Source of the DNA: Halobellus sp. Atlit-31R
GTDB lineage: Archaea > Halobacteriota > Halobacteria > Halobacteriales > Haloferacaceae
Assembly: GCA_003665935.1 (NCBI GenBank)
Contig: QPLR01000002.1
Location: 496,001-560,000 of the forward strand
Direction: 5' to 3'
Length of the DNA stretch: 64,000 nucleotides
The notes beneath the pieces are model-generated. The model was given only the letters and a program-made list of their open reading frames with translations, had not been told where the DNA came from and did no database searches. The stretch's first letter is position 1; each line of letters starts with the position of its first letter. Below, one piece after another: positions 25,798-35,514 of this stretch. The position numbers and the translations under genes are program-made.

Positions 25798-26097
25798 AGC
25801 TCCGTCTCGGAATCGAACGGACATAGAACCACAGGTAGCGACGATTTTCGACGCCGGATTCGGGAGAGCGGGCCGAAATGCGACACGAGCCGTCACCGGA
25901 ACGGTTGCTCGGTCGACGTCTCCTCACGGAATCCGCTCAATCGACGAGGTTTTATTGCTGGTTTAAATATATAGCAGTACGTTCGCCTCGATATTATCGA
26001 AATACAACTAATTTAGAGTTTCTTTCAGCGGAAATCGGGTGTCTCCCGCCGATCGGCTGGCGCCAACCGTAGAGCACTATAGAGTCGCCGACCGTCG
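25798..26097 (+). other. AT-rich intergenic stretch with an orphan promoter-like element
   Basis: There are 300 nt without a gene. The right half drops sharply in GC. A strong TATA-like TTTAAATATATA is at 25962-25973. The perfect palindrome TCGATA-T-TATCGA is at 25988-26000, and CAACTAATTTAGAGTT at 26005-26020 is a near copy of the motif in the cdcH promoter. On the plus strand nothing codes downstream for over 4 kb; on the minus strand the element lies after the bcp stop. A small RNA or a decayed promoter would both fit. Confidence 0.5.
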
Positions 26098-26568
26098 TCA
26101 GGCGGCGTCGAGCTCCGACAGGTCGTCGAGAATCGCGTCCGCGTGGCCTTCCGGAGAGACGCCCTCGTACGCGAGGACGACGTCGCCGTCGGGACCGACG
26201 ACGTACGTGTTGCGGAAGACGCCGTCGAAGGTGTTGCCGAACATATTCTTCTCCCCGTAGGAGTCGAAGGCGCCGGCGACGTCGCCGTCCGGGTCCGAGA
26301 GGAGTCGGAAGGGGAGGTCGTACTTCGTGGCGAACGACGCCAGGTCGTCGACGGGGTCGTCGCTGATTCCGAAGACGGGTACCTCGCGTGCCTCGAACGC
26401 CTCGAAGTTGTCGCGAAAGCCGCAGGCCTCCGTCGTACACCCGGGGGTGTCCGCGCGCGGGTAGAAGTAGACGACGACGTACTCGCCGCGGTGATCCGAG
26501 AGCGAGGTACGCTCGCCGTGCTGGTCGGGCAACTCGAAGTCGGGCGCGGGCTCTCCGGTGTCGAGCAT
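26098..26568 (-). CDS. bcp: Bcp-type peroxiredoxin
   Basis: A 156-residue thiol peroxidase that reduces hydrogen peroxide and organic hydroperoxides. The thioredoxin-fold N-terminus is MLDTGEPAPDFELPDQHGERTSL. The active site is FYPRADTPGCTTEACGFRDN, with peroxidatic Cys44 and resolving Cys49 (the Bcp/PrxQ arrangement with the second Cys five residues later). FGISDDPVDDLASFATKYDLPF and FRNTYVVGPDGDV complete the fold. The start ATG 26568 gives the normal length; a longer frame exists. It follows Gins51 by 48 nt on the same strand. A second peroxiredoxin is at 53537. Confidence 0.92.
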   Translation of the reverse strand: MLDTGEPAPDFELPDQHGERTSLSDHRGEYVVVYFYPRADTPGCTTEACGFRDNFEAFEAREVPVFGISDDPVDDLASFATKYDLPFRLLSDPDGDVAGAFDSYGEKNMFGNTFDGVFRNTYVVGPDGDVVLAYEGVSPEGHADAILDDLSELDAA

Positions 26569-26616
26569 CACAGAGAGTTTGTCGGAGCGGCGCTTCAACG
26601 TACCGCTCGGGAGCGA

Positions 26617-27699
26617 TCAGTCGAGGCGCTCGGCGGCGTCGCGGTCCAAGAGCGGCCCCGCGTTGGTCGCCGGGAGCGTGACGACGTCTTCGGAGGCGAG
26701 GTCGTACTCGCGCTCGTCGACGCCGAGAATCTGTCCCACGTCCTCGGTGATACGTAGCGTCACGCGATCGGTTTCGCCGGTCGCTACGGCGGCGCCGGAC
26801 GAATCGGAATCGACATCTGCGGACGGATCCGTCCCGACTCCGTCGGGGTCGGCGGCGCGCTCCGACGGGTCAGCCACCGCGACGCCGCCGTCGGGCTCTC
26901 GCGGTCGGCCGGCGTCGTCGGAGCCACTGTCGACGACCGGCGCGCTCCGCGTGGCCGCGTCAGGCGGCGCGTCCGGTGGCACCTCCGGCGACGTCGACTC
27001 CGACTGCGCTGTCGCGCCCGGCCGCGTGGATCCGGCCGTCGTCGATTCCGGATCGGGATCGTCGGAGCCCGCAGCGACGCCCATCGCCTCCGCGAGGACG
27101 TCGTCGGGCGTCTCCGCGTCCCCGTTCGCTCCCACAGTCGATTGCGTCTCGGCGGCGGTCGTCCCGTCGGACGGATCAGCCGGCGTCTCGGCGGTGCCGC
27201 CGGTCGCGGGCGACGATTCGGACGAGGGCGTCGGGGGCGTCGAAGCCGACGGGTCCGTCGCGGGCGACGCCTCCGGTCGAGCCCCGCCCGTCTGCGTCGC
27301 GGCCGCGCCGCCCTCGCCGGCGAGCACGTCGAGAACGGTCCCGCGATTCTGCTTGATGCGGGCGACGAGGTCGTCGAACAGATCCCGTTCCTCGGCGGTG
27401 AGCCCGTCGGTGTCGGCGCTCATATCCGCGGCCGCAAACGAAGCGAGCTTGACGACCTTGCCGACGCGGCGCTCGTAGATCGACTCGACGACGTCTTCGG
27501 CCGTCTCGATCTCGTCGGTGAGCTGACCGACCGCCGGGTCGTCGAACGGTTCGGCGGCCTCGTCGGCCGCGCGCCGCCGCTCGGCTTTCCGCTCGGCGAT
27601 GTAGGCGGCGACGTCTTCGTAGAAGGAGTCGCGGAGATGCTGGAGGCTGTCCTTCTGGCGCTCGGTCCGTCGGACGCTCCGCAGCTCGTCTAAGTTCAT
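26617..27699 (-). CDS. GINS complex subunit Gins51 with a long disordered linker
   Basis: Part of the archaeal replicative helicase complex (Cdc45/GAN-MCM-GINS). It has 360 residues, against about 150-190 in most archaea. The N-terminal helical A domain ([34 protein letters not shown]) ends near residue 125. About 180 residues of Pro/Ser/Thr/Asp-rich sequence follow. The small B domain [22 protein letters not shown] closes the protein. Long linkers are known in haloarchaeal Gins51. The start overlaps the priS stop by 4 nt, a replication gene pair conserved in haloarchaea. Confidence 0.88.
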   Translation of the reverse strand: MNLDELRSVRRTERQKDSLQHLRDSFYEDVAAYIAERKAERRRAADEAAEPFDDPAVGQLTDEIETAEDVVESIYERRVGKVVKLASFAAADMSADTDGLTAEERDLFDDLVARIKQNRGTVLDVLAGEGGAAATQTGGARPEASPATDPSASTPPTPSSESSPATGGTAETPADPSDGTTAAETQSTVGANGDAETPDDVLAEAMGVAAGSDDPDPESTTAGSTRPGATAQSESTSPEVPPDAPPDAATRSAPVVDSGSDDAGRPREPDGGVAVADPSERAADPDGVGTDPSADVDSDSSGAAVATGETDRVTLRITEDVGQILGVDEREYDLASEDVVTLPATNAGPLLDRDAAERLD

Positions 27700-28853
27700 T
27701 CTTTGATCTTCTCCGCGCGCCCTCGGGTCATCAAGAAGACCCCGAGGCACTCTTCGAGGGAGTGGACTCCCTCCTCGATAGTAAACGTGTCGCCGTCGAA
27801 GGTCGTCGGCCCCGGATCGGTGACGCGGACGTTGATCTCGCGCCCGCGGAACCGGTTCGGAATCGCGTCTTCGAGCGGGCGGAAGTCGTCGATCTCACTC
27901 CGCTCCAGCCGTTTCACGACCAGTCCGGATCCGCCGTGGAGACTGCCCGGAAGGCGGATGAGCCGCTTCGTGTCGGTCGTCACCGGTTCGTCGATCGGTG
28001 CGGTCTCCGCTTCGATCGCTTCGGCCGTGAGCGCGTCGACGAGGATCCGGGTTCCGGGGCCGCCGGCTTCGACGTTGCCCGCGCGGATCGCCTCGATGTT
28101 GTGCTGGATCTGCCCGAGGATGGTCCGGGCGCGACCCTCGCCGATGCCGTCGAGTTCCTGCAGGCGGTCGAGGGCGTCGGCCTCGTCCATCTCGCGGAGC
28201 GACTCGGCGAGGGCGACGAGTCGGCGGTGGACGCGAGCGCCCCACCCTCCGTGTCGGCGGAGGACGCGGCGGGTCGTGCCACGGTTCGACTCGGTGCCGA
28301 CGAGGCCGTCGACGTCGAGGTCGATCGCGCGGACGTAGTCGACGATCTCGCGGCGCGCCTCGCTGTCGAGCCCGCGGACCTCGGGGTCGCGGACGTGGAC
28401 GTGGTAGCCCCGGCCGCCGGAGAATACGACTTCGGTCTCTTCGAAGTCGAAGTCGTCGTCGACGAAAGCGAGGAGGTTCAGCAGCTCGTCTTTGCAGGCG
28501 GCGAGCATCTCCGCGTAGGTGGTCTCCTCGGGGTCGACGCCCGGCAGGTGGTCGGCGTCGAGATCGAACACCAGATCCGCGGACTGCCAGTCCTTCTCGT
28601 CCATCGACGCCGCGCCGGGATCGGCGAACCGAGCCGACGAGAAGTAGACGTGCTGGGGGGCCGTCCGGTGGAGGAAGTCGCCCAGGTCGCCGACGTCCAG
28701 CAGCGACTGGTGGCGGATCATCGTCGTCGCCCCGGCGCTCCAGGGGATGTGCCCCCACTCGCGGCGCTCGGCGGCGGGCGGGAGGGAGACGTCGCTACGG
28801 CGGTAGTAGTCGCCGAATCGGCCTTCGAGATAGGTCCGCGTGCGCGCCTCCAT
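27696..28853 (-). CDS. priS: DNA primase small subunit PriS
   Basis: Catalytic subunit of archaeal/eukaryotic primase, which makes primers for replication. It has 385 residues. The catalytic carboxylates are in [11 protein letters not shown] (Asp97 and Asp99), and the nucleotide-binding [13 protein letters not shown] is at about 144-156. The N-terminal [12 protein letters not shown] block and the C-terminal [18 protein letters not shown] are also typical. Starts upstream of ATG 28853 would run into the intergenic region beyond trmB. It is followed by Gins51 with a 4-nt overlap. Confidence 0.96.
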   Translation of the reverse strand: MEARTRTYLEGRFGDYYRRSDVSLPPAAERREWGHIPWSAGATTMIRHQSLLDVGDLGDFLHRTAPQHVYFSSARFADPGAASMDEKDWQSADLVFDLDADHLPGVDPEETTYAEMLAACKDELLNLLAFVDDDFDFEETEVVFSGGRGYHVHVRDPEVRGLDSEARREIVDYVRAIDLDVDGLVGTESNRGTTRRVLRRHGGWGARVHRRLVALAESLREMDEADALDRLQELDGIGEGRARTILGQIQHNIEAIRAGNVEAGGPGTRILVDALTAEAIEAETAPIDEPVTTDTKRLIRLPGSLHGGSGLVVKRLERSEIDDFRPLEDAIPNRFRGREINVRVTDPGPTTFDGDTFTIEEGVHSLEECLGVFLMTRGRAEKIKE

Positions 28854-28951
28854 CGGTCGACGATGATTACAGAGCGAGTAGTAAAGCGGTTGCGTCTCGC
28901 CGATGCCGGCGGGCCGGCGCGGGGTCGAGTCCGCGCACCGGTCGAGCCTGC

Positions 28952-30004
28952 CTACTCGCGTTCCGGGACGCCGCCGCGGCCGAGGATGATCTCTTGGGCC
29001 TCGACGTCTTCGAGCGCGGCGACGAGGCCGCCGACGTCGACGACGCCGTCCTCGGTCTCCAGACGGAGCGCGGCGACTTCCTCGCTCGACTCGAACGTCG
29101 TCGTCTGCACTTTCCCTTCGACCAGCACCGGATCGCCCGTCTCGATGTCGCGGCCCGTGATGGACGCGTAGAACGGCCCTTCGAGTTCGCGGACGTCCTT
29201 GACGGCGCGACGGATCGAGGCGTAGCGACGGGGGAACGGCCGCCGCTTGCCGTCCGTGACGAGCGTCTCCGCGGTCGACCACAGGACCGTTCCGAAGAAG
29301 CCGGAGACGAGGAAGCCGAGCGCCGAGCGGTTGAAGATGACGCCGTAGCGGTCGCGGTCGTCGCGCAGCGCGTCCTGTGTCGCGTAGATCGAGTAGTTGC
29401 CGTCGGCGACGGCCAGCACCGGCGAGGTGATCCCGCGGCGGGCGCGGGCGACCGTCGCGACTTCGCGGTAGTCGAACTCCGACGGGTCGGGCGCACGCGA
29501 AGCGGGAGTCACGAGCAGGTCGACGCTCACGCCGTCGTCGACGGCCGCCGCGAGGTCGTCGCGGAAGCGACGCAGGAGATCCGGCGTCAGCGAGAGCACG
29601 AGCTCGTACTCGGCGTCCTCGATGATCTCCTCGAAGTACCGGAGGATCGTCGACCGCGACTTGACGAGCGAGACGGCCTCGGTGTCTCGCGCCGGTGCGG
29701 TGTAGCGCGCCTCCAGTTCCGAGACGAGATCGTCGAGCGACTGTTTGACGTTTCCGAAGGCGTCGTCGGGCGCGACCGCGACGATCTTCATCGGCCGCGA
29801 CTCGCGGAGCTCCACGAGGCCGCGGTCGGAGAGGCTCCGGACCGTGTCGTACACTCGCGGCTGGGGGATCTCGGTTCGGTCGGCGATCTCGGAGGCGGTG
29901 AGTTCGCCGTGTTCGAGCACGGCCAGATACGCTTCGATCTCGTACTCGCCGAGGTTGAAGCGCTCGCCGACCCGCTCCAACGTCGTACGGAGTTCGTCTG
30001 CCAT
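28952..30004 (-). CDS. trmB: TrmB family transcriptional regulator
   Basis: A 350-residue sugar-sensing regulator. The N-terminal winged helix ([41 protein letters not shown], about 14-55) is the TrmB DNA-binding domain. It is followed by a coiled linker and a PLD-like/sugar-binding C-terminal domain ([23 protein letters not shown] and onward). Halobacterium and Haloferax TrmB activate gluconeogenic and repress glycolytic genes when glucose is absent. The start ATG 30004 lies about 30 nt from a minus-strand TATA box; an ATG at 30013 adds three residues. A TbsP-like regulator, which acts with TrmB in Haloferax, begins at 63401. Confidence 0.9.
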   Translation of the reverse strand: MADELRTTLERVGERFNLGEYEIEAYLAVLEHGELTASEIADRTEIPQPRVYDTVRSLSDRGLVELRESRPMKIVAVAPDDAFGNVKQSLDDLVSELEARYTAPARDTEAVSLVKSRSTILRYFEEIIEDAEYELVLSLTPDLLRRFRDDLAAAVDDGVSVDLLVTPASRAPDPSEFDYREVATVARARRGITSPVLAVADGNYSIYATQDALRDDRDRYGVIFNRSALGFLVSGFFGTVLWSTAETLVTDGKRRPFPRRYASIRRAVKDVRELEGPFYASITGRDIETGDPVLVEGKVQTTTFESSEEVAALRLETEDGVVDVGGLVAALEDVEAQEIILGRGGVPERE

Positions 30005-30185
30005 ACGGGGCATCTCACGTCCCGCACACTTACCATTTACTAATGAACGAGTAGCACAGAGTTTCGGAATCGGGTTACAAGGGGCGGAACTGCGGCACTG
30101 CGCGCCTGCCGGTCGGCCCCCGACGCGAGTGTGGACAGTGGGGCGGGAAGAACGCTTATACGTCGGTCCCGCCGTGGATGCAGGT
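30005..30185. promoter_or_regulatory. Divergent promoters of trmB and the second mscS
   Basis: A 181-nt divergent region. The minus-strand TATA is TTAGTAAATG (30034-30043), 30 nt from the trmB start. The plus-strand TATA is CTTATA (30155-30160), 26-31 nt from the mscS ATG. Both messages should be leaderless. I do not see a convincing TrmB-type palindrome (TACT-N7-8-GAGTA) in the gap. Confidence 0.55.
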
Positions 30186-31259
30186 ATGCAGTCGGCGACG
30201 ACACCGCTGGCCACCCCAGGGAGCCCGACGCCCGGAGCGACGACAGCCGCCGAGCCGGTCGGCTCCCTCGTTCCGACGGGACTCCAGTTTCCGGGCTGGC
30301 GCTGGGTCTTGGCCGCACTCGTCCTCGGGTTCGGCGTCCTCCTCTCTCGATACGTCGTCCGGCTGGCCGGGCGCTCTGTCGCCAAACAGTTCCGCCGCCA
30401 GAGCGTCGCACAGACCATCCTTCGCCTGATCAGGCTCGTGGTGATCCTCGTCGCGGTCGGCGTGGCGGCCACCGTCCTCGGCCTGGAGATCGGCGATCTC
30501 GTCCTCTCCGTGACGGTCTTTTCGGCCGTGCTCGGTATCGTGCTCGCGCCGATCGTCGGGAGCATCATCAGCGGGCTGTTCATCCTCGCGGACCAGCCCT
30601 ACGAGATCGGCGACCTGATCGAACTCACGGACGGTCGCCGCGCCTTCGTCGACGAGATCACGATCCGCTACACGAAGCTTTTCACGCTCGACAACACGTT
30701 TTTGGTCATCCCGAACTCGTCGATTCGGGACCAGCTCGTGACGAACTTCTCCGCGGAGGACGAGCGCGTGCGCCTCAGCCTCGACGTCGTCGTCACCTAC
30801 GAATCGGACACCGGACGCGCCCGGACACTGATGGAGCGCGCGGCCGCCAGCGAGCCGGAGGTCGTCGAAGGCGGCCCCGACATCCGGATCGGCAGCGCCC
30901 GGTACCCCGCCCGTCCGACAGTCCTCCGGGCCGCGTTCGGTGACGACGGCGTCGTACTCAGGCTCCGGTACTGGGTGCAGAAGCCCTACAAGATCCCGTC
31001 GATCGAGTCCAGCGTTCGGGATCGGATCTGGAACGCGTTCGACGACGCGGACGTGGAGTTCGCCTACCCGCACCGGCACCTCGTCTTCGACGAGACCAGC
31101 GGGACGCTCGACGCGGCAGTGCGCGATCGAGGCGTTCGACCCGGCCATCAGAGCGAGGCCGCAGTCGAACGCGACTCTGTCGGGGAGTCAGCGACCGAGG
31201 CGGGTCCGGCCGAAGAGTCGACGACCGGGGAGTCGCCGTCGGGCAGCGACGACGCCTAA
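30186..31259 (+). CDS. MscS-type mechanosensitive channel (second copy)
   Basis: A 357-residue channel protein. Residues 1-35 are a Thr/Pro-rich leader. Two or three helices follow ([40 protein letters not shown]; then the pore region [26 protein letters not shown]). The beta domain is [25 protein letters not shown] with [16 protein letters not shown]. The C-terminal 50 residues are Glu/Ser/Ala-rich. It differs from the copy at 10978 in the pore helix, so the two probably gate at different tensions. The start is set by the TATA box at 30155. Confidence 0.88.
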   Translation: MQSATTPLATPGSPTPGATTAAEPVGSLVPTGLQFPGWRWVLAALVLGFGVLLSRYVVRLAGRSVAKQFRRQSVAQTILRLIRLVVILVAVGVAATVLGLEIGDLVLSVTVFSAVLGIVLAPIVGSIISGLFILADQPYEIGDLIELTDGRRAFVDEITIRYTKLFTLDNTFLVIPNSSIRDQLVTNFSAEDERVRLSLDVVVTYESDTGRARTLMERAAASEPEVVEGGPDIRIGSARYPARPTVLRAAFGDDGVVLRLRYWVQKPYKIPSIESSVRDRIWNAFDDADVEFAYPHRHLVFDETSGTLDAAVRDRGVRPGHQSEAAVERDSVGESATEAGPAEESTTGESPSGSDDA

Positions 31260-31277
31260 CGGGTCAAAACGGTCAGG

Positions 31278-31685
31278 CTACTCGTCCGCGCGGACGGTGA
31301 TCACCGTGCACTCGAGCTTTTCGCGGAGGTACGCCTCGATGTCGGGGTCGTCGAGGAACCGCCGCAGCATCTTGCGCCAGCGGCTCGCCTGCTTCGAGCC
31401 GAGGACGACGACGTCCGCCTCGTCGGCGGCGATCTCTTCGAGGATCGTCTCCTCGACGAGGAACCCCCGACGGACGACGTACCGGGTGCGCTCGAGCGGG
31501 CCGAACGCCGATTCGACCGCGCGCTTCAGTTCCGCGCGCGTCACGCCGCGGCTCTCCTGGTAGAGGTCGACGTGGAGAATCGTCAGCTCGGCGTCCCGCT
31601 CGTCGGCGATCCGGATCGCCTCAGACAGCGTCGCTCGGGAGTGCTTCGACAGCGGATACCGGACGGGGACCACGACGCGCGTCAT
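31278..31685 (-). CDS. UspA-family universal stress protein
   Basis: A 135-residue single-domain USP. The N-terminal strand MTRVVVPVRYPLSKHSRATLSEAI and the strand ELTILHVDLYQES are typical. The usual ATP-binding G-x2-G-x9-G-S/T is degraded to VVLGSKQASRWRKMLRRFLDD, so it may not bind ATP. The last strand is LECTVITVRA. ATG 31685 is chosen; four codons upstream is another ATG. It converges with mscS (18 nt). Confidence 0.8.
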   Translation of the reverse strand: MTRVVVPVRYPLSKHSRATLSEAIRIADERDAELTILHVDLYQESRGVTRAELKRAVESAFGPLERTRYVVRRGFLVEETILEEIAADEADVVVLGSKQASRWRKMLRRFLDDPDIEAYLREKLECTVITVRADE

Positions 31686-31779
31686 CGTCGAAGTCAATGC
31701 TCCGACGGGTCCTGAACGTTTTCACTCCGGACGCCGCCGCGGTGCCCGACCGCTCGGGAGCGTCCGTGCTGTCGGGCGA

Positions 31780-33180
31780 TCACTGCGGTCTGTGGTCGGT
31801 ATCGGCGGTCGTCTGCCCTTCCGCAACGCGTCGAACCCGACCGTCGACCGCGGCATCGATGCCGAACTCGCGGGCGTACGCCGCGAGCACCTCGAACTGG
31901 ATCTCTCCCTCGCCGGCGCGGTGCCGCTCTTCCAGCGTCGGGAACTCGTGGTCGCTGTGCAGCAGGTACGCGGAGGTCGCGACCGTGTACGTCTCGTCGG
32001 GGTCGATCGGCGCGCCACCGACCCGCGCTGCGAGGAGCTCGTTCGCGTCGTCGTCCCAGCGGAGTTCCGCGCCCGAGACGTGGCCGTGCCACCACTCGGG
32101 CTCGCCGAAGTCGACGACGGCGGCCGCGGACTCCCGGAAGACGTCCCACAGCTCCGTGCCGGTGAGCTCGGCGCGCACGACGTGCTCCTCGAAGGGGATG
32201 ACGCTCACGAGGTCGGCGACGCTGACGTCGCCGGACAGCGGCGGGCCGTCGCGGATCCCGCCGCTGTTCTGGAGCCCGACGTCGGCGTCGAGCGACCACC
32301 GGTAGGCGTCGGCGACGAAGTTGCCGATCCGAGCCTCGCCGCCGAACACCGTCGACTCGCTCCGGTCGAGTGGCTGGTCGACGTGGGCGACCACCTCGTC
32401 GAGTCCGGCGGCGTCGACGCGGCCGCGGAGCGCCTCGACCACGTCGTCGGCGATCGGTGCGTCGGCCGTCTCACGCCGCGTGACGTCGATCGCCCCCGAG
32501 CGATCGAACGCGACCTCGAAGACGACGTGGCCGTTCGCGCCGGGGCGCAGCAACAGGGTGTCCTCGACCCACTCGCGTCGCTCGGCGTGGACGTGCCCGC
32601 CGAGGATCACATCGACGTCGACGCGGTGGGCGAGTTCGTCGTCGCCGCCGCCGAGGTGCGAGAGGGCGACGACGCAATCGACGCCCGCTGCACGCAGGTC
32701 GGCGACCGCTGTCTCGGCGGCCTCGTAGGGATCGGTGAACTGCAGTTCGCCCGCCATCGGATTGAGCGAGGGCGTTGCCGGATCAGTGACGCCGAAGAAC
32801 CCGATCCGAACGCCGTCGACCGTCCGGACCGTGTGGGGGACCACGTCCTCGGCGGCGAATCGGTCGCCGTCCCGCTCGTAGACGTTCGCGGAGACCCACG
32901 TCTGCGGCGCGGCGGCAACGAGCGACCGCGCCGTCTCCGGGCCGTAGTCGAAGTCGTGGTTCCCGAACGTCTCGACGTCGGCGTCGACGGCGCGGAAGAG
33001 GTCGAGCGCCTGCCGACCGCGTTCGATCAGCGAGAGGACGCCCGGCGAGGTGTTGTCGCCGCTCCCACAGACGAGGGCGTCGTCGCCGGACAGCGACCGG
33101 AGCGCACCCGCGAGGCGGCCCACGCGGACCGGGTCGTCGTAGACGTTCTCGACGTCGGAGTAGTGGAGAAGACGCGGCAT
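31780..33180 (-). CDS. 5'-nucleotidase/UshA-type metallophosphoesterase
   Basis: A 466-residue calcineurin-like phosphoesterase with a C-terminal 5'-nucleotidase domain. The metal-binding motifs are LLHYSDVENVY (first Asp; the usual D-x-H is replaced by S-D-V-E-N), CGSGDNTSPGVLS, FGNHDFDYG, ALSHLGGGDDE and GGHVHAERR. The C-terminal domain has NFVADAYRWS and LQNSGGIRDGPPLSGDVSVADL, the substrate-binding part. There is no signal peptide, unlike secreted UshA, so it probably works in the cytoplasm on nucleotides or sugar phosphates. Confidence 0.88.
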   Translation of the reverse strand: MPRLLHYSDVENVYDDPVRVGRLAGALRSLSGDDALVCGSGDNTSPGVLSLIERGRQALDLFRAVDADVETFGNHDFDYGPETARSLVAAAPQTWVSANVYERDGDRFAAEDVVPHTVRTVDGVRIGFFGVTDPATPSLNPMAGELQFTDPYEAAETAVADLRAAGVDCVVALSHLGGGDDELAHRVDVDVILGGHVHAERREWVEDTLLLRPGANGHVVFEVAFDRSGAIDVTRRETADAPIADDVVEALRGRVDAAGLDEVVAHVDQPLDRSESTVFGGEARIGNFVADAYRWSLDADVGLQNSGGIRDGPPLSGDVSVADLVSVIPFEEHVVRAELTGTELWDVFRESAAAVVDFGEPEWWHGHVSGAELRWDDDANELLAARVGGAPIDPDETYTVATSAYLLHSDHEFPTLEERHRAGEGEIQFEVLAAYAREFGIDAAVDGRVRRVAEGQTTADTDHRPQ

Positions 33181-33333
33181 TCACGCTCTCTGGTGGGGCG
33201 ACGGAAAAGAAGTCGTCGGTGTGCGCCGTCGCGTCGGGCGATACGCGACAGTCGAACCCGCCCGCGGGGCCGAGGACACGACGGCGTAGGGGGCGGGCGG
33301 CCGAGCGACCCTACGAACCCGCTCTGTGCCCGC

Positions 33334-33543
33334 TCACTCGGTCTCCTCTCGGAGCTTGAACGCGACCGACACCTCCGCCTGGTACTCGTGGCCCTCGACC
33401 GACGCGACCTCGACCCCGAGTTCCTCGACCTCGATCCAGTGAACGTTGTCGAGCGTCTGCTCGGCACGCTCGATCGCGTCGTCGACTGCGCCGTCGAAGC
33501 TCTCTGTGCTCCGGCCGATTAGTGTTACTTTTTTGAAGACCAT
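33334..33543 (-). CDS. Dodecin
   Basis: A 69-residue flavin-binding protein that forms hollow dodecamers storing riboflavin. [46 protein letters not shown] is close to the Halobacterium dodecin. The flavin-stacking tryptophan is W36 in NVHWIEV, with the ligand-contact residues E-V-x-E around it. ATG 33543 (MVFKK) is the known type of start; a longer frame adds MLYHRTA from the promoter region. Confidence 0.94.
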   Translation of the reverse strand: MVFKKVTLIGRSTESFDGAVDDAIERAEQTLDNVHWIEVEELGVEVASVEGHEYQAEVSVAFKLREETE

Positions 33544-33603
33544 CGCCGTGCGGTGGTACAACACGGAGCACGATAAGTCTCGGGGCCGGCGGCCGCAGTG
33601 TGG

Positions 33604-34263
33604 TCAGTTCGGCCGGCGCTCTTCGAGACGCGCGGTGAGCGCGTCGACGACCTCGCCGAGTTGGCTGCTGCCGTAGACGGCGACGATGACCGCGCCCACG
33701 GTGTCGAAGACGAGATCGAGCATCGAGTCCTCGAGGCCGTACTGGGTGAGAACCCCCGGCGTACCGGTATAAGAAGCGAGGAGCCCGATGCCGAACTCGA
33801 TGACTTCCCAGAGCACGCCGAACGCGAGGACGAAGAGGAGGATGAAGACGAACTGAAACCGCGGCGGGAACGCGACCGAGTCGGAGTGGATGTCGATCGC
33901 GCGGGTCGTCGCGTAGCCGACGGCCGCGACCAGGCTGGCCGAGAGCGCGTGCGTGACGTGGTCCCACCACCAGACGCTGGCGTAGAGTTTGCCGACGCCC
34001 GGAATAGTGATCGTGCCGACGGCGTGCAGAAAGACCGCTGCGGAGATCCACAGCGTGAGCCCGGCGTCCATCGGAATTCCGGCGTCGCGTTCGAGGATTC
34101 CGGGCAGGAAGGTAACCGCGAGTCCGATGAGCGCGTTGATCACGACACCTCCGCTTCGGAGGACGAGCCCGGCGACGAGCATCAGCGCCAGGAAGGCCTG
34201 CATTCCGCGGGCGAGCTGACGCTGGCGACGGTCGGTGACGTGCAGTGCGTCGCGGATCCTCAT
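33604..34263 (-). CDS. Multi-pass membrane protein (YjdF/DUF2238-like), downstream of a related gene
   Basis: A 219-residue membrane protein with about six helices. Conserved-looking polar residues sit in the membrane: WWWDHVTHALSASLVAAVGY, FGVLWEVIEFGIGLLAS and LEDSMLDLVFDTVGAVIVAVYG. The D-x-x-x-H ... W-E-x-x-E ... D-x-x-x-D pattern recalls YjdF/DUF2238 proteins. Start ATG 34263 overlaps the stop of the upstream membrane gene by 4 nt. The function is unknown; the acidic and His residues could bind a metal or lipid head group. Confidence 0.7.
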   Translation of the reverse strand: MRIRDALHVTDRRQRQLARGMQAFLALMLVAGLVLRSGGVVINALIGLAVTFLPGILERDAGIPMDAGLTLWISAAVFLHAVGTITIPGVGKLYASVWWWDHVTHALSASLVAAVGYATTRAIDIHSDSVAFPPRFQFVFILLFVLAFGVLWEVIEFGIGLLASYTGTPGVLTQYGLEDSMLDLVFDTVGAVIVAVYGSSQLGEVVDALTARLEERRPN

Positions 34264-34991
34264 CGCTCGCTGGCCTCCCCGTCGGCCACCTCTTCGGCAG
34301 TCGTCTCCTCGGCGGTCGTCCCCGCAGTAGACGGCGCGGACCCGTCGTCGGGACGAGCGCCGGGGTCGCCCTCGGGAATCCGTTCGACCAACCGCGCGCG
34401 ACGCCTGAAGTAGTACTCGAACAGGACGCCCGCGAGGAGGCCGGCGATCGTCGCAGCGACGAAGTCCCACATGAGCGCCTCCTCGATCACCGCCTCGGGG
34501 CGACCGTCGTAGAGGAACCGGGTGCCCAGTAGGACGTCCGAGAGCCACCGCACGACCGCCCAGATGCCCGCGGCGGCCATCGTCGTCACGACGACGAAGA
34601 CGACCGCGAAGCGGTGGCTCATCTTCACCGCGGTGAACACGTCGAGTTCGACGGCGATCAGCAGCGCCACGGCGGCGACGGCCACGTACGTGACGATCCG
34701 CCCGGAGAAGGTCATGCCGCCGACGGTCTCGCCGGCAACGAGCGCCCGCGAGACGATCGGGAGCGCCGCCAAGAGAACGACTTCCCAGGGGAGCATCGCG
34801 GTCGGACTCCGCCGCGCGAGGGGCGGCACGAGCGCCACGGCGAGGACCGCCACGGTGAACCCGGCCCACTCGTGGTCACCGTCGACGAACTGTGCGACCG
34901 CCGCGACGGCCAGAAAGGCGAGGATCGATGCCGCCAGCGCGGCGTTCAGCCGGCGGCTCTCGACGACGGTCGACAGGCCGGAGTTCGACAT
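34260..34991 (-). CDS. Multi-pass membrane protein paired with 33604-34263
   Basis: A 243-residue membrane protein with about six helices (residues 15-180) and a disordered acidic tail (PEGDPGARPDDGSAPSTAGTT and on). It shows a looser version of the partner's pattern: LDVFTAVKMSHRFAVVFVVV and then EALMWDFVAATIAGLLAGVLFEYYF. The two may be distant paralogues forming a heteromeric complex. They overlap by 4 nt. A minus-strand TATA-like motif is not obvious; the start MSNSGLSTVVESRRLN follows a short AT-richer stretch. Confidence 0.68.
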   Translation of the reverse strand: MSNSGLSTVVESRRLNAALAASILAFLAVAAVAQFVDGDHEWAGFTVAVLAVALVPPLARRSPTAMLPWEVVLLAALPIVSRALVAGETVGGMTFSGRIVTYVAVAAVALLIAVELDVFTAVKMSHRFAVVFVVVTTMAAAGIWAVVRWLSDVLLGTRFLYDGRPEAVIEEALMWDFVAATIAGLLAGVLFEYYFRRRARLVERIPEGDPGARPDDGSAPSTAGTTAEETTAEEVADGEASER

Positions 34992-35072
34992 ACCGTCGCG
35001 TAGGTGACTCCGGATACAAAACGATTCGTGCGGCCGCGGCCGACTCTTCGCGGCCTGCGAGCGGTCGCTGCG

Positions 35073-35414
35073 CTAGCTCGCGTCCGGGAGGTGGACGTCG
35101 TAGTCGCCGTCGTCGTCGACACCGATCACGGCCCACTCGTAGCTCGGATCGACGCTCGCGAGTCGATTCTGTACGTCCCCTGTGGCCTCTTTCGGTGCGA
35201 CAAAGCATCGGAATCGATACGCGCTGGACGGTTCGCCGCCGTCCGCGAGCGCGCGGCGTCCGCGTAGCTCTTCGCCGTCCGAAAGCGCCGTGACGCGAAC
35301 CGTGCGCCACTTTCGCTCGGCGACGAAGTCCGGTCCGTCGCCCGAGACACTGTAGCCCAGCCGACTGAAGATCGCCCGGGCGTCCTCCGAGGGAGGCATG
35401 CTGACAGGGGGCAT
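35073..35414 (-). CDS. Haloarchaeal conserved protein of unknown function
   Basis: A 113-residue soluble protein. MPPVSMPPSEDARAIFSRLGYSVSG leads into an alternating beta/alpha sequence (DFVAERKWRTVRVTALS, then SSAYRFRCFVAPKEATGDVQNRLASVDPSYEWAVIGVD) and ends DYDVHLPDAS. ATG 35414 is preferred because a TATA-like TTTATG lies about 30 nt upstream on the minus strand; ATG 35399 is the shorter choice. I do not recognise the family with confidence. Confidence 0.65.
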   Translation of the reverse strand: MPPVSMPPSEDARAIFSRLGYSVSGDGPDFVAERKWRTVRVTALSDGEELRGRRALADGGEPSSAYRFRCFVAPKEATGDVQNRLASVDPSYEWAVIGVDDDGDYDVHLPDAS

Positions 35415-35514
35415 GTAGCTGGAGGTACGACAGCCGACCGCATAAATCTTGTTACGATATGACACACGCTGAGAAACCGGACGTTTATCGCCGAGAACGA
35501 GCCAGTCCGTGAGG
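35415..35514. promoter_or_regulatory. Compact divergent promoter
   Basis: Just 100 nt separate two divergent starts. The minus-strand TATA is at about 35441-35446 (TTTATG read on the minus strand). The plus-strand TATA is at 35484-35489 (TTTATC), each 26-31 nt from its start codon. Confidence 0.5.

Noticed and set aside
30005..30185. TrmB autoregulatory palindrome in its own promoter
   Set aside because: No TACT-N7-8-GAGTA-like site is present in the divergent gap; only TATA boxes are supported.
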